From Lichtheimia corymbifera B2541 (Eukaryota; Mucoromycota; Mucoromycetes; Mucorales; Lichtheimiaceae), in assembly GCA_000697475.1 (NCBI GenBank), contig JNEU01000762.1:29121-93120 (forward strand): a stretch of 64,000 nt of DNA, written 5' to 3'. This document shows, piece after piece, positions 48,596-61,248 of this stretch (position 1 is the first letter of the stretch; the number at the start of each line of letters is the position of its first letter). Position numbers and translations under genes: made by a program. Below the pieces are notes generated by a model. That model was not told where the DNA came from and ran no database searches. It saw nothing but the letters and a program-made list of their open reading frames with translations.

Positions 48596-50010
48596 ATGGA
48601 GCATTTGCATCGACGATCCAATTCCAATCCTGCAACCACTTCTGCATTTCCACTGCTCGAAACACCTTCAGTGCGCTCGTCTATCCCAACAACTCCACAA
48701 CCTATGCATACTTTTGGGCAACACCAGCTGTCAGTACAACAGCCACCAACACCTCCACAAGCTGTACCAGGTCCTGCCACCACCCCAACTGCTACGAATA
48801 CTACAGGCAACACTGCACAGAAACCAGCACATGCAAACACATTTGTGCATAAACTATACAAGTATGTCCCATGAAATATATGCGAAATGCAGCTTATTGA
48901 CATGATCGATCGTAGCATGGTGGTTGACAATCAATATCAGCATTTGATCGCATGGAATTATACCGGATCATCATTCATTGTTTGTAACATTATGGAATTT
49001 TCCCGTGATGTACTTCCAAAGCACTTTAAGCACAATAACTTTTCCAGCTTTGTACGGCAACTCAACATGTAAGGATATTTATTCCCTTCTTCTTCATTAT
49101 TGCGGATCAAATCAACTGACATGCATGAATTTTAGGTATGGTTTCCATAAGGTTAACAAGTCTCCTCGTGGCCATCGTACATTAGCCGAGAATCAGATTT
49201 GGGAGTTTTCACATGCAAAGTTCTTAAGGAATCGACCTGATTTACTGGATGATATCAAGCGTAAGGCTATGGAATCGTCTGATACAGCAAGGAGGGAAAC
49301 GGGTGACCTACATGCACATTTAGCCATGATGCAGGTAGCACAATCAGATATGATGCAACAAATCGGCCATCTGTTTGAAAATTTCAATGAGCTTGTCAAG
49401 GAGCTAGCAGAGACACGACGTAAACAAGCATCACAGCAGCAAATGATGAAGAACATGGCACAATACATTTCTCAACAGAATGGAGGTAATTATGCGAGTT
49501 AATTTCAGGGGTCAAGGGATGTTATTGACAAGGAGGTTGGTTATTATTATTATAGGCCAGTTACCTTCTGGGTTCAACATTGATCAATTCATTGATGGAT
49601 CAAAACAAGAAAGACCACCTTCTATATTTATCACATCACCAGAGACAAACAACAACAATACAAACGACGTGTTGCACGACGTTTTCGGTGGTGTATCACG
49701 TTCACCTTTGTCGGTCCAAACACAAAATCTTCATCATCATCAGCATCACCATGCACGACCCGATTTAGCACCGCCTTCGAATAATCGATTCGGTACACAT
49801 TTACCACCAAGCCCTAGTCCAACTAGCCTGATCTCTGATGATGAATCAAGTTCTCTTTATTCGCCACATTCGCCACATTCACCTCATCCACCAACGCATC
49901 ATTCATCATCACTTGATCCACCTACGCCTCAACCACAAGCTTCCAGTCATGATCAACATCAAGCATCATTCACCTTTGTCAATTCATTGGATCCTTTATC
50001 TCACCGATAA
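48596..50010 (+). CDS. HSF1: heat shock transcription factor
   Basis: Four exons: 48596-48861, 48916-49068, 49136-49485, 49556-50010, giving 407 aa. After a Pro/Thr-rich N-terminus comes the HSF DNA-binding domain, split by introns: '[10 protein letters not shown]' then '[22 protein letters not shown]', '[25 protein letters not shown]' (recognition helix) and '[22 protein letters not shown]'. A coiled-coil trimerisation region follows ('[32 protein letters not shown]'), then a Ser/Pro/His-rich activation-type tail. It binds nGAAn repeats as a trimer in stress. The in-frame ATG at 48575 would add seven residues; 48596 is chosen as the simplest start. Splicing at 48861/48916 restores the invariant KLYxMV block. 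Confidence 0.93.
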
Positions 50011-50610
50011 CATTCTTCTTTTCCCGCCGAGACGATTCAATGGTTGCTACTTGTAGATGATCCTTTACCGCCCCCACCCTTCACTCTCTCGCACTCTGTC
50101 ACCACACATATATGTACTTTTATCATCAACCACAATTGTTTCATGTCATTTCCTTCTTCAAACTCCCCTTCCCCACATCCAAATCCCTTTTTTTCTACTT
50201 GCTTGCGTGTGTATCTTTTTTGTTTCTTGTTGTCTCATCATGTATTCTCACTCCACCCTTCATCCGAATCCCCGCTTGTCACTCTATTATATGTCGACCC
50301 CCATTTTGTTTCCATGGCTCATTCCGAACCACATCAATGGATTGTGTAATATATGAAATTTTATGATGGATATATTGGAAAAAAGAAAATGTCTACCGTG
50401 ATTCAAGTCAGCTATGGCTGCAACTGAAAAAACAATGCATTCATCCATTACTTGCAATCAAAAAGTAATTTGCATGGGACGTACATTTGGGTATTGTGTT
50501 CATAAAGGCGAGGTTCTGGATGATGACAAGAAAACATATAAAAGAGATACAAGAGCCATTGGTCATTGATATCCATAACACACATACACACCCATTCCAT
50601 TCGTTTTTCA
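50011..50610. promoter_or_regulatory. intergenic region with promoter of subtilase 1
   Basis: HSF 3' flank, pyrimidine-rich, then the subtilase promoter with TATAAAAG at 50537-50544, 67 bp before the ATG. No gene seen. Confidence 0.5.
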
Positions 50611-53189
50611 ATGAAGTTGCTCAATCCATTCTGCGGTCTTGCAGCTGCTGTATGGCTTTTTACCATTGTATCTGCGGCGGATGACAAGCAGCGACCACAC
50701 CCCAAATACGATCCCAGTGGTTTGCTGGATATTGTACCAGGACGTTTCATTGTCGAATATGCTGAACCCAATGTGCAAGCAACAAGCAAGAAACTATTGG
50801 ATTTGCTGCATGGCAAATTTGACAGCACCAACGTGTCGGTGTCACAATCGTACGATCATCCATTGATGCGCGGTGTCACACTCCGAATTGATAGCACCAA
50901 GAAAAAGGATGATGATGATGATGAGAATGTGGTCGAATCCATGTCAACTCCCAAGGACGATATCGTCAAAGAAGTCATTGAAATGCTTGAAAAACAATCC
51001 ATGGTCTCCACTGTGTACCCTGTACGCCTTGTACGTCGTCCTGAATTGGTGCCCACACCTATGAAAGAATTGGATCGCCGTGATGGTATCAATATGAATG
51101 CCATGCAACCCCATGCAATGTCCCAAGTTGAAAGAGTGCATCGCGAACTCAAGAATACTGGTAAAGGCATCGTCGTTGGTATCATTGATTCAGGTAATTT
51201 ATTTGCTATTCAACATCATCTATGATCTCTAACATTATTACTCCAGGTATCGATTACCGTCATCCTGCTCTTGGCAGCTGCTTTGGAAAAGGCTGCAAAG
51301 TGGCAATGGGATATGATTTGGTGGGAAACGCTTATGACGCCAGGAATCCTGCTAGCAGACCCCAACCAGGACCCGATCCCATGGACAACTGTGGAAGAGG
51401 CAGCGGGGCCAATGGTAAGTACTTCATCTTTCTCCCAAATTTCTCCCACTCTTTCTCTTACACGTCCCATTCATAAGGTCATGGCACCCATGTCGCCGGC
51501 ATTGTTGCTGGAAAGTCAGAGGTAAATATATCCACTGCATAGCTATCGCGCTTGCAAGGCACTCACATTCCCGCTGTGTAGAATTTCAAAGGCGTTGCTC
51601 CTGATGCGACATTGGGCATGTGGCGAGTCTTTGGTTGCCAAGGATTGACCTCCAATGACGTCATTATTCAAGCTATGCTGGATGCTTATGAAGCTGGTGT
51701 CGATGTCATTTCAATGAGTCTCGGCTTCGGTAGTGGATGGGCAGATACTCCTACATCAGTGATGGCACAACGTATTGCTGCAAAGGGCATTCCAGGTAAT
51801 GATAACTGCACTCTAATAATATATATTGTATCATTCATCATCTCTCTGTATAGTCATTGCTGCTGCTGGTAATGAAGGAGAGCAAGGTGCCATGACATTG
51901 GGTGCTCCTAGTGTTGGTCATGGCGTTACGTCCGTTGCATCCATGGATACAGAAAGTGCAAGAGTCTCTGATTTCTCCAGCATTGGTCCTTCCAGTGAGA
52001 TTGATTTCAAGCCTGATATTGCTGGTTTCGGTGGCAACGTCTATTCAACGCTACCCAGTTACCTTGGCGGCTGGGGTGCCATGAGTGGTACCTCAATGGC
52101 AACTCCTTACTGTGCTGGTGCTGTTGCATTGTATCTCAAGCAAGCTGAAAAGAATCAACACATGGTCACCGATCCCAAGTTTATCACTGAGCAATTCCAA
52201 AACTATGCTTACAAGGCACCCAACTCGCATGCCAATGGTATTGATTCACCCCTTGCACAAGGTGCTGGTCTTATTCAAGGTAGGTTACAAGAGCATATAT
52301 GTATATATTCCCGTGATCTGATTGCATGATATATTTTGCAGTGTATGATACAATTATGCAAAATGTCCACATTACCCCTGGCGCCCTTTCATTCAATGAC
52401 ACTGCCAACATTGTGAGAACCCAGAAATTGAAAATCCGCAACACGGGCGACTCCACTGTCTCGTATCAAATCACCAACAATGCAAGCGTTGCCATTCAAC
52501 CCTACGACGGCAAGAACGGCTATATCTTTAGCGAACCAGTGACCTACATTGACAACGCCAAGGCTTCCATCCGCTTTTCACAAAAGACAATCAAGTTGGC
52601 ACCCGGCAAAAGTGCTACTATCAAAGTGACATTGACACCACCAAAGACCAATCCCGATGATCACATCATGTATGGTGGCTATATTCAATTCAAGAGCCAA
52701 ACCCCAGACAACAAGGACCTCACCGTACCTTATTTTGGTATTGTTGGTGAACAGCACAAGTTACCCATCTTCATGCCTGGATCCCCTGTGGTGAGCGATG
52801 CTTCGGGTTCTCAATGGTACAAGAACAAGGATGATGTATTTGTCTTTGATACAAGAAGCGGCAATATCCCTTACTTTGTGTATGGATTCCAGACACCAAC
52901 TGCACATGTAAAGGCCACATTGTATACAGCGGATGGTCGTCAAGAATTGGGCAATGTTCAACCTGGCATGGATTACCTTGGTCGTACAACGCTTACTGAG
53001 CCTTACAGCTCCACATTTTGGGATGGCACCTACCAGCCTACTGCAAGTGGTTCGTCCGACTTTCCTGTTACCCGTCGTGTTCCAAGAGGAAGATATCGCA
53101 TAGGTTGGAAGGCTCTAAGGTTGCTAGGAGACCGTAACAACAGCAATGATTGGGAATCTTGGATGTCTTGCATTATTCAAGTTGTCTAA
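50611..53189 (+). CDS. secreted subtilisin-like serine protease 1 (S8), lacking the PA domain
   Basis: Six exons: 50611-51193, 51247-51414, 51478-51521, 51582-51795, 51854-52279, 52342-53189, giving 760 aa. Signal peptide MKLLNPFCGLAAAVWLFTIVSA, then an I9-type propeptide ('VPGRFIVEYAEPNVQ'). Catalytic triad: Asp in 'GIIDSGIDYRHP', His in 'GHGTHVAGIVAG', Ser in 'SGTSMATPYCAG'; oxyanion Asn in 'IAAAGNEGEQG'. After 'SVASMDTESARV' the protein goes straight to 'DFSSIGPSSEIDFKPD'. In the neighbour at 54429 a PA domain of about 140 residues lies at this point, so this copy has lost it with its intron. A C-terminal Fn3-like region (DUF1034 type) follows. AATAAA at 53260. Expected extracellular protein degradation. 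Confidence 0.95.
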
Positions 53190-54428
53190 CGAAATACAAG
53201 TACTACCATCACCACCACCACCATCGTTGTATTATTCTACCCTCTATCATCAATCACGCAATAAACGATTACACTGTACCTTTTACTTTAAAAACTTTAG
53301 TTCATTGGTAACGCTGATGCAGCTATAGATGTCGCTGAGATTGGTTAACCCAAAGTAATGGATCACATGAGCACATGCAAAAAGCCAGGCAACGAGATCT
53401 CTCCATTTTAAGCAGGTGTCACGAGTCAATGATCGGTGCTCAATATGTGTCACTTTACGGGGCGCATGTCATATCCTTCACGATGGCGAGCTTGTTGTCG
53501 TCCTCAAAGTTAATAACGGGATGAGTCAATGATGACAAAATAATACCTCTCCACATCTACTTTCCATACCCTCTACATGTCCTATATCATCATCATCTTT
53601 AATTGGAATAATAAAAAGTGGGTCAATGGGACACTTTGGTAAGGATCTGTGCGTGTGAATTAGAGATAAACTAGAACATTCAGTGATGGTTGTTTTTCCA
53701 CAGAGTATGCATTTGATGGCAAGTAGCCAGTACAATGGATTGTACATAGCCTAAATCTAGCTGTGGCGAGATCGTCCTACCGCCAAAAGCGGGGAGTGCT
53801 TTGCATGATATGGAGTAACGAAACGTGTTCTTGTGTTCAACCACACCACACACATACACACACACCAAATCTATGCTTTCCTTAGAATAGCAGCATGTAC
53901 CATAAATCCGAGGAAGAGGAGAACTTTGGTACGGTTAAAAAGTCACCCAGCGGCTGACAGTGCAGGTAATGTGATCATTGTTTATTAGATGTTTAAGGTG
54001 GATACATATGCAACACTGTGCATCCCCAACTGCATGTACAACAAACTTGAAACAATACATCATGCACGAATTGTGCTGGTGAACAGATCCCGATTCGAGT
54101 GATTGTCGAAAAGAGGGGAGAGAGATTTTCCCGACGACGACACGATGCTGTTCTTCTGCTATGGTTGAAATTGCCTGTCGAGGGATGTCTCATTAAGCTA
54201 TGGTCGAGCATGGATCCCATACAAAGGAACTTTTTCCAAATGAGTGCCTGATAAGCGATGCGTGTGTGCAACGTGTGCGTGCATTTTGTACCTGCAAATA
54301 ATTGCAGTGACACACACAACAACAGCGGCGTGTAGAAAACAAACATATATATACCTGACGGCATTGGCCTCCGTATTTCCTAGTTTCATACAAAACCCTC
54401 TTTCACCCTTCCATTCATTTTTATATTC
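53190..54428. promoter_or_regulatory. intergenic region with promoter of subtilase 2
   Basis: Includes the 3' flank of subtilase 1 (about 53290-53480), which recurs in degraded form at about 59725-60060 behind the broken copy, and the promoter of subtilase 2 (about 54010-54428), which recurs at 60300-60783. No gene seen. Confidence 0.6.
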
Positions 54429-57400
54429 ATGAAATTTTTCAGTCCTTTATGGGGTCTTGCAGCAGCAGCCACCTTGCTGTTGGAGAGTAACCCGGTATTC
54501 GCAGCCAATGTTCATCCAAGCCAAATCTCCAAAAAAGAATTCGAGGTGGTCCCTGGTCGTTACATTGTCGAATTTTCAGGTGGCAATGTAGACGCTAGCA
54601 GCAAGAAGCTTACCGAATTACTCAATGGCAAGTTTGATGATACCAAGGTTTCCATTGTTCGATCCTGGAACCATTCATTCATGCGTGGTGTCTCGCTCCA
54701 AATCGATACCGTCAAAAACTCCAAGACCAAGAGCAAATCCAACGATGATGATGAAGACCTTGTTGTGGAATCCATGTCGACTTCCAATGATAACGTTTTG
54801 GACTCAGTCATGAAAGCCTTGCAAGATGAAGCATTGGTTGCCAACGTTTACCCTGTACGCATCATTCCTCGTCCTCAATTGACAGCCACCCCTCTCAGCA
54901 GTGGCGCAAAGGGCATCGACACTGGCTTGCTTGAACCCCACAGCATGACCCAAGTTGACCGTGTTCACAAGGAGCTCAAGAACAAGGGAAAGGGTATCAA
55001 GGTCGGCGTTATTGACTCGGGTAAATATCGTGATGGTCGTTGTTGCACCAGCAGTAATAATTAATTCAGTGCATGTAACACAATGACAATAGGTGTCGAT
55101 TACAAGCATGAAGCATTGGGCGGTTGTTTGGGCAAAGGCTGCAAGGTAGCCTATGGCTATGATCTTGTTGGTGACGATTATAATGCTGAAATCCCTGGCA
55201 GCACACCCAAGCCTGATGATGATCCATTGGATGACTGTGGTAAAGATTCTGGTGCAAGCGGTAAGTCTACTACTATCATCATCATCGCATCATGCCATAA
55301 TAATCATGTCATTCTCAAGGTCACGGTACCCATGTTTCTGGTATCATTGCTGGAAAGTCTGAGGTAAGTTACCTTGGGTAGTCATTGTGTGAATAATCTT
55401 ATATATGACTCTGACATTGAAATTGGTGATTGTAGAACTTTACGGGTGTTGCCCCTGAAGCTACCTTGGGCATGTGGCGTGTATTCGGCTGTAAAGGTAG
55501 CGCAAGTAACGATGTCATCATCCAGGCTATGCTTGATGCCTATGAAGCCGGTGTCGATATCATCTCCATGAGTCTTGGAGACTCACTTGGTTGGTCTGAA
55601 ACGGCCGACAGTGTCGTTGCTCAACGCATTGTCGAGAGTGGTGTCCCAGGTATATTAGTGTAACATGGCCCCGACGATTTTGCTTTATGCTTACATACAT
55701 ATCATCGTCGTTATAGTCATTATTGCAGCTGGTAACGAAGGTGCTAGTGGTGCCTTTACTGCTGGTACTCCTAGTGTTGGCCATGGTCCTGTATCTGTTG
55801 CTTCATTCGACAACAACTACTTTATTGCCAAGCAATTCTCTGCTGACGGTTTGGATGGCAAGCAAAGTGAGTACATATACACCAAGCCAAAATCATAGTA
55901 ACACAGATCTAACATGTAAACTGGATAGTTTATTCCCCAAGCGAGTCCTCTGGTCAGATTCCTGATGGTGATCTTGCCCTTGGTGACAAGAATGTTGACA
56001 GCTCCTCGGATGCTTGTAAAGCTGAAAATGTGCCCAAGGAAGTGAAGGGCAAGATTGGTCTTGTTCGTCGTGGTTCTTGTACTTTTGATGAAAAGGCTGC
56101 CAACCTTGCTAAGGCTGGTGCTATTGGTGCCTTGGTCTTCAACGCTGAAGGCGATGTTTTTACCCCTTCCACAACTACAGCCAAGATCCCCGTGGCTGGT
56201 GTCTCGAATGAAATTGGTTTGAAATTGGTTGATCTCATCAAGGGCGGTAAGACTGTCAAGGCCACTTTTGATCATCAAGAAAGCACTCTCCCTGTGTCTA
56301 CTGGCAAGACTGTTTCATCTTTCTCCAGCGTTGGTCCCTCGTACGAGAACGACCTTAAGCCTGAGATTGCTGGTATTGGTGGCAACGTCTATTCCACCCT
56401 TCCCCGTTACCTTGGCGGCTGGGGCATGATGAGCGGTACGTCAATGGCCACACCATACGTGAGTGGTGCAGTTGCTTTGTATCTTAAGCAGGCTCAAAAG
56501 GATCATGATCTTTCGACCAAGCCCAAGTTCATCACTGAACAATTCCAACATTATGCTTACAAGGCCCCTAACGTCAACGTTGTCGGTGTCGATTCTCCTC
56601 TTGCTCAAGGAGCTGGTTTGATTCAAGGTAAGTCAATGAGTTGCTGTTTCATTGTTCTTGATAATGAAAACTCAACTTTATTTCGTAAATAGTGTATGAT
56701 ACCCTCACGCAAAATGTTCATATTACCCCTGGTGCTATCTCATTCAACGACACTGCCAACATTGTCCGCACTCAAAAGTTGACTATCAAGAACAATGGTC
56801 ACTCCACGGTGTCATATCAAATCAGCAACAATGTTAGTGTCGCCATTCAGCCTTACGACCAAAATCCCTACATCTTTAGCGAGCCTGCCACATACATCAA
56901 TGATGAAAGAAATGCCGCAGCCTCCATCAAGTTCAACAAAAAGACCATCAAGTTGGGACCTGGAAAGAGCGCTACCATCAAATTTACCGTGACCCCTCCT
57001 ACAAAGCACAACAGCCCTGATGATCATATCATGTATGGCGGCTTCATCCAATTCAAGAGCCAAAACAGCAAGCATAAGGATCTCACTGTTCCCTATTTTG
57101 GCATTGTTGGTGATCAACGCAAGTTGCCATTGTTCATGCCCGATTCACCTGTGGTGACTGATGAGAATCAAAGCAAGTTGTACGATAGCAAGGATGATGT
57201 CTTTGTATTCGACCCCAAGAACGCAACCACAGTTCCCTACTTTATCTATGGTTTCCAAACCCCCACCGCACATCTTAAGGCCACTTTGTACACCGAAAAG
57301 GGCAAGGCTCTTGGTACCGTGTGGTCTGCAGACTATGAAATTGGCCGCAACACCCTTAGCGAGCCTTACACTGCCACCATTTGGGATGGCACTTACAAAC

Positions 57401-57549
57401 CTACCATTGGCAAATTTGAATTCCCAATCTCTTTGCAAGCACCCAAGGGCAAGTACCGCATTGGCTGGAAGGCACTCAAGCTCCTTGGTAACCCCAACAA
57501 GAGCCAAGACTGGGAATCGTGGACTTCATGCATTATTCAAGTCGTTTAA
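54429..57549 (+). CDS. secreted subtilisin-like serine protease 2 (S8) with PA domain
   Basis: Seven exons: 54429-55020, 55093-55260, 55320-55363, 55436-55649, 55717-55866, 55929-56627, 56693-57549, giving 907 aa. Signal peptide MKFFSPLWGLAAAATLLLESNPVFA, I9-like propeptide ('VVPGRYIVEFSGGNVD'), triad Asp 'GVIDSGVDYKHE', His 'GHGTHVSGIIAG', Ser 'SGTSMATPYVSG', oxyanion Asn 'IIAAGNEGAS'. A protease-associated (PA) domain is inserted between N and S ('GKIGLVRRGSCTFDEKAANLAKAGAIGALVFN'), then 'SSVGPSYENDLKPEIAG', then the Fn3-like C-terminal region ending 'WTSCIIQVV'. Codons favour C-ending forms, so it is likely well expressed. It belongs to the cucumisin/minor extracellular protease Vpr-like group. 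Confidence 0.96.
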
Positions 57550-57949
57550 TTTTGTACTTTTATTGCCATCTACCACGATTAGTGTACCAATAAAAGAATA
57601 TTGTAATTCTAATGTACTCTTACAAAAAAAGGTCTATTCATGATATTCATTCTTACATGTGCTTGATGGTCCTCTAATCTAACCTCCGGCAATGCATAAG
57701 GTGGGTTGGCTTCTTGATCCATCATCCTTTTGGGCAGCCTGTTCCTCGTCTTTGGATACCTGCAGCTATCTGTTGTCACCACTACAAAGCGTTATCATAA
57801 TATATCCAATGAGAAACGTATAGTCGTAACACGCATTGTTTGGATAAATACCTTATGAAGGTTATCAACGTAGTCTCTTAGACGATCAAGGGGGAAAAAA
57901 AACACGGACACCTTCCGAATGGGCATGATAACTGATTTGGCAAGTTGGT
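57550..57949. other. 3' flank of subtilase 2 and junction to the broken copy
   Basis: The segment to about 57650 (stop-proximal 'attcaagtcgtt', 'tattgccatctacc', 'aataaaagaat') is repeated after the cysteine-rich gene at 61262-61375. The following 300 bases show no gene. Confidence 0.55.
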
Positions 57950-59620
57950 CAGTCCCACTCGTGGAAGAGAGCAGCGGAGACAAATGGTAAGTGCTTCTTT
58001 ATCTACACACCGCCCATTCATGAGGTCATGGCACCCATGTCGCCGGCATTGTTGCTGGAAAGTCAGAGGTAGATATACCCACCGCATAGATATCGCGCTT
58101 GCAAGACACTCACATTCACGTTGTAGAATTCCAAAGGCATTGTTCCTAATGCGACATTGGGCATATGGCGAGTCTTTGGTTGCCAAGGATTGACCTCCAA
58201 TGACGTTATTATTCAAGCTATGCTGGACGCCTACAAAGCTGGTGTCGATAACATCTCAATAAGTCTCGGCTTCGGTAGTGGATGGGCAAACACTCCTACA
58301 TCAGTGGTGACACGACGTATTGCTGCAAAATGCATTCCAGGTAATGATAACTGCACTCTAATAATATCTATTGTATCATTCATCATCTCTCTGTATAGTC
58401 ATTGCTGCTGCTGGTAATGAAGGAGAACAAGATTTAATGGCATTGAGTGTTCCTAGTGGTGGTCATGGCATTACATTCGTTGTATCCATGGATACAGAAA
58501 GCACAAGAGTCTCTGTTTTCCCCGGCGTTGGCCCTCCCAGTGAGATCGATTCCAAGCCTGATATTGGTGGTTTCGGTGGCAACATCTATTCAACGCTACC
58601 CAGTTACCTTGACGGCACGAGCGGGACTTCCATAGCTACTCCTTACGTTGCTGGTGCTGTTGCGTTGTATCTCAAGCAAGCTGAAAAGAGCTAGCACATG
58701 GTCAGCGATCCCGGGTTTATCACTGAACAATTCCAAAACTATGCTTACAAGGCACCCAACTCGCATGCCAATGGTATTGATTCATCCCTTGCTCAAGGTG
58801 CTGGTCGTATCCAAGGTAGGTAACAAGAGCATATATATTTAATCCCGTGATCTAATTGCAGTGTATGATACATATATGCAGAATGTCCACCCCTGGCGCC
58901 CTTCATTCAATGACACTGCCAAATTGAAAATCCGCAACACGGGCCACTCCACGGTCTGCTATCAAATCACCAACAATACAAGCGTCGCCATCCAACCCTA
59001 CAATGGCAAGAACGGCTATATCTTTAGTGAACCAGTGACCTACATCGACAACGCCGAAGCATCTATCTACTTTTCACAAGAGACAATCAAGTTGGCCCCC
59101 TGCAAAAGTGCTACAATTAAAGTGACATTGACGCCTCCAAAGACCAATCCCCATGATCACACCATGTATGATGGCTATATCCAATTCAACAACAAGTCCC
59201 AGACAACAAGGATCGCACCGTACTCTATTTTGGCATTGTCGATGAACAGCACAAATTACCCATCTTTATGTCTGGATCCCCTGTGGTGAGCGATGCTTCG
59301 GGTTCTCGATGGTACAAGAACAAGGATGACGCATTCGTCTTTGATACAAGAAGTGACAACATCCCTTACTTTGTGTATGGATTCCAGATACCAAGAGGAC
59401 GTAAATGCCACACTGTATACGGAGGATGGTAGTCAAGAATCGGGCAATATTCAACCTGGTATGGATTACCTTGGTTAGACCCTTTTACAGCCCCATATTT
59501 TGGGATGCGACATACCAAGCGGTTGATCCGAGTTTCTGTTACTCGGCGTGTACCGAGAGGAGAACGCCTTATTGGATGAGTGTCTTTAATGTAGTTAGAG
59601 GATCGATTCAAGTTGTCTAA
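57950..59620 (+). pseudogene. degraded subtilase, derived from a subtilase-1-like copy
   Basis: Starts within the equivalent of exon 2 (the donor 'aaatggtaagtg' survives), so the signal peptide, propeptide and catalytic Asp are gone. His block 'GHGTHVAGIVAGKSE', the 'IAAAGNEGEQ' block and 'GTSIATPYVAGA' remain. Lesions: a stop TAG at 58692-58694 where subtilase 1 reads KN(Q); a small deletion shortening 'GGWGAMSGTS' to 'DGTSGTS'; and further frameshifts and stops through 58900-59600. Like subtilase 1 it lacks a PA domain, and its introns are almost identical to those of subtilase 1, so it was copied from that gene and then decayed. Confidence 0.9.
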
Positions 59621-60783
59621 CGAAACACCAATTACCACAATAAATTATTGACTTATCCCCATCATGGTATTATGCTCCTCACCATCAGTCACATGCAATA
59701 AATCATTTCGCTGTACTTTTTACTTTTTAATAACTTGATTCTTTGGTAAGCCTGATGTCCATAATCAAGCTCAAGATGTTGGTGACATATTTATCCAAGG
59801 TAATGGTTCATTTGGCCACTAGGCACATGCACTATGCCAGATACCAAGATCATGTAATACGGTACAAAGTAAATGTCGGCACCCAACTCTATGTACCACT
59901 TTATAGGGTGTGGGGGATCAACAAAGTAATGGATCGACTTTCAAGACGTTGTTTTATTGGTACGTCTGAAGCACTAATCCAGCTCAATGTGCAAAAAATC
60001 AGGCGACGAGCTCACAGTGACACGAAGTAAATAGCGATGGCTCAGCGCAATGCGTCACTCTATTGGATGTGGTTGACACACGAAGCGATGGAGATTTTAG
60101 GGGTTGATGGGACAGTTGTGTGATATAGTTTGTGTATGTGTATGGCAAAATCATATTGGTGGTGTCATCTTGGGGGATAAACTTTGTCACTGTGACACCT
60201 TGACTTGTCGCCTTGTACTTGGTGACGATCACTGCCTGTATTGGCACTTGAAATAGGACAGTGATCATCGTTTCGATGTCTAAGGGGGAATATGGAGCGA
60301 CGTACATTTTCGAATACATAAACAACGCACTCTTGAAACAACATACAAGAATTGCACTGGTCAACGAGTCGCATTTTGAGAATACACATGCGAACTCGAG
60401 GAGCAGTGAAAGATTTAGCCAACGTCGATGTTCACGGTGCTCTTGTTCTACAGTGGTTGAAATTTTCTATCGGGGATACCTTATTAAAATGTGGTAGATC
60501 ATGGATCCCTTACAAAGGATATTTATCCCAATGAGTGCCAGGTAAGGGATCGACTTGTACAACATCAATGCTTTTTTGTACCTACAGAAATTTTACTGAC
60601 ACATGCACAGAGCGACGTGCAGAAAAAGCTGAGCATTTTGTACTTGCAAGAATTGCAGTGACACATGCACATGGAGCGGCGTGTAGAAAAAGCAAATGTG
60701 TATATATATACCTGTCAGCGTATGCCTCTGTTTGCAGTATCATATAAATCTCTTCTACCTTTCTATTCATATTCTTTCTCGCC
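59621..60783. promoter_or_regulatory. duplicated flanks: subtilase-1 3' flank then subtilase-2-type promoter
   Basis: 59725-60060 resembles 53290-53480. About 60150-60260 resembles 25260-25375 near the inverted repeat. 60300-60783 resembles the subtilase 2 promoter 54010-54428, with an internal tandem duplication of a GACACATGCAC/GTGTAGAAAA block and a TATA-like 'gtatatatatacctg' retained near 60699. Confidence 0.65.
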
Positions 60784-61248
60784 ATGAAGTTCCTTAGTCC
60801 TTTATTGGGTCTTGCAACTGCAGCCACCTTGTTCCTTGGAAGCAGCCCCGTGTTCGCCGTCCCTGTGGAGTCAAGCGAAATCTCTAATGGAAATGCTCAA
60901 GATACCTCGGCCTTCAACAAGCTCATTCGTAGAGAAGAAGACATTTGCTGTGACATTGATAGCAACATGGAATGCCATGGCAACTTGTGTGTTGACCAAA
61001 AAGTGACCTTTAAAGCCAAGTGCCAAGATGGATCCGGACGAGTAGAGAAGATCACTGGTCATTACGATTCAACCTATGGAGGTTGTATTGCAGGATGCGA
61101 CACCTACTACATGTCCTCTGAAGGCAACATGGGATTGCAAATGGTGAAGGGCGACATGAAATTCTCTGTTAAGAATAATAGACGGGAATGCCACCTTAAC
61201 AACAGCAGAGATATGATGGGCATGCAGAGCGTTTGCTGCAATGATTAA
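60784..61248 (+). CDS. small secreted cysteine-rich protein carrying the subtilase 2 leader
   Basis: Single exon, 154 aa. The first 25 residues MKFLSPLLGLATAATLFLGS...PVFA are nearly identical to the signal peptide of subtilase 2, and promoter and 3' UTR are also homologous to that gene. After a short propeptide ending in a dibasic 'LIRREE' (Kex2-type site), the mature part of about 105 residues has ten cysteines (ICC, MEC, NLC, AKC, GGC, AGC, REC, VCC) and no similarity to the protease. An even cysteine number and secretion suggest a disulfide-stabilised extracellular protein. I do not recognise the family. Possible roles such as effector, inhibitor or antimicrobial are speculation. Confidence 0.85.
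   Translation: MKFLSPLLGLATAATLFLGSSPVFAVPVESSEISNGNAQDTSAFNKLIRREEDICCDIDSNMECHGNLCVDQKVTFKAKCQDGSGRVEKITGHYDSTYGGCIAGCDTYYMSSEGNMGLQMVKGDMKFSVKNNRRECHLNNSRDMMGMQSVCCND

Noticed and set aside
48862..48892. A 31-nt first intron in HSF ending at the first CAG
   Set aside because: Too short and out of phase. The AG at 48915 gives a 54-nt intron and restores the conserved KLYxMV sequence.
60784..61248. Assigning the cysteine-rich protein to a named killer-toxin or effector family
   Set aside because: Only cysteine number and size agree with several unrelated families; no motif supports a specific one.
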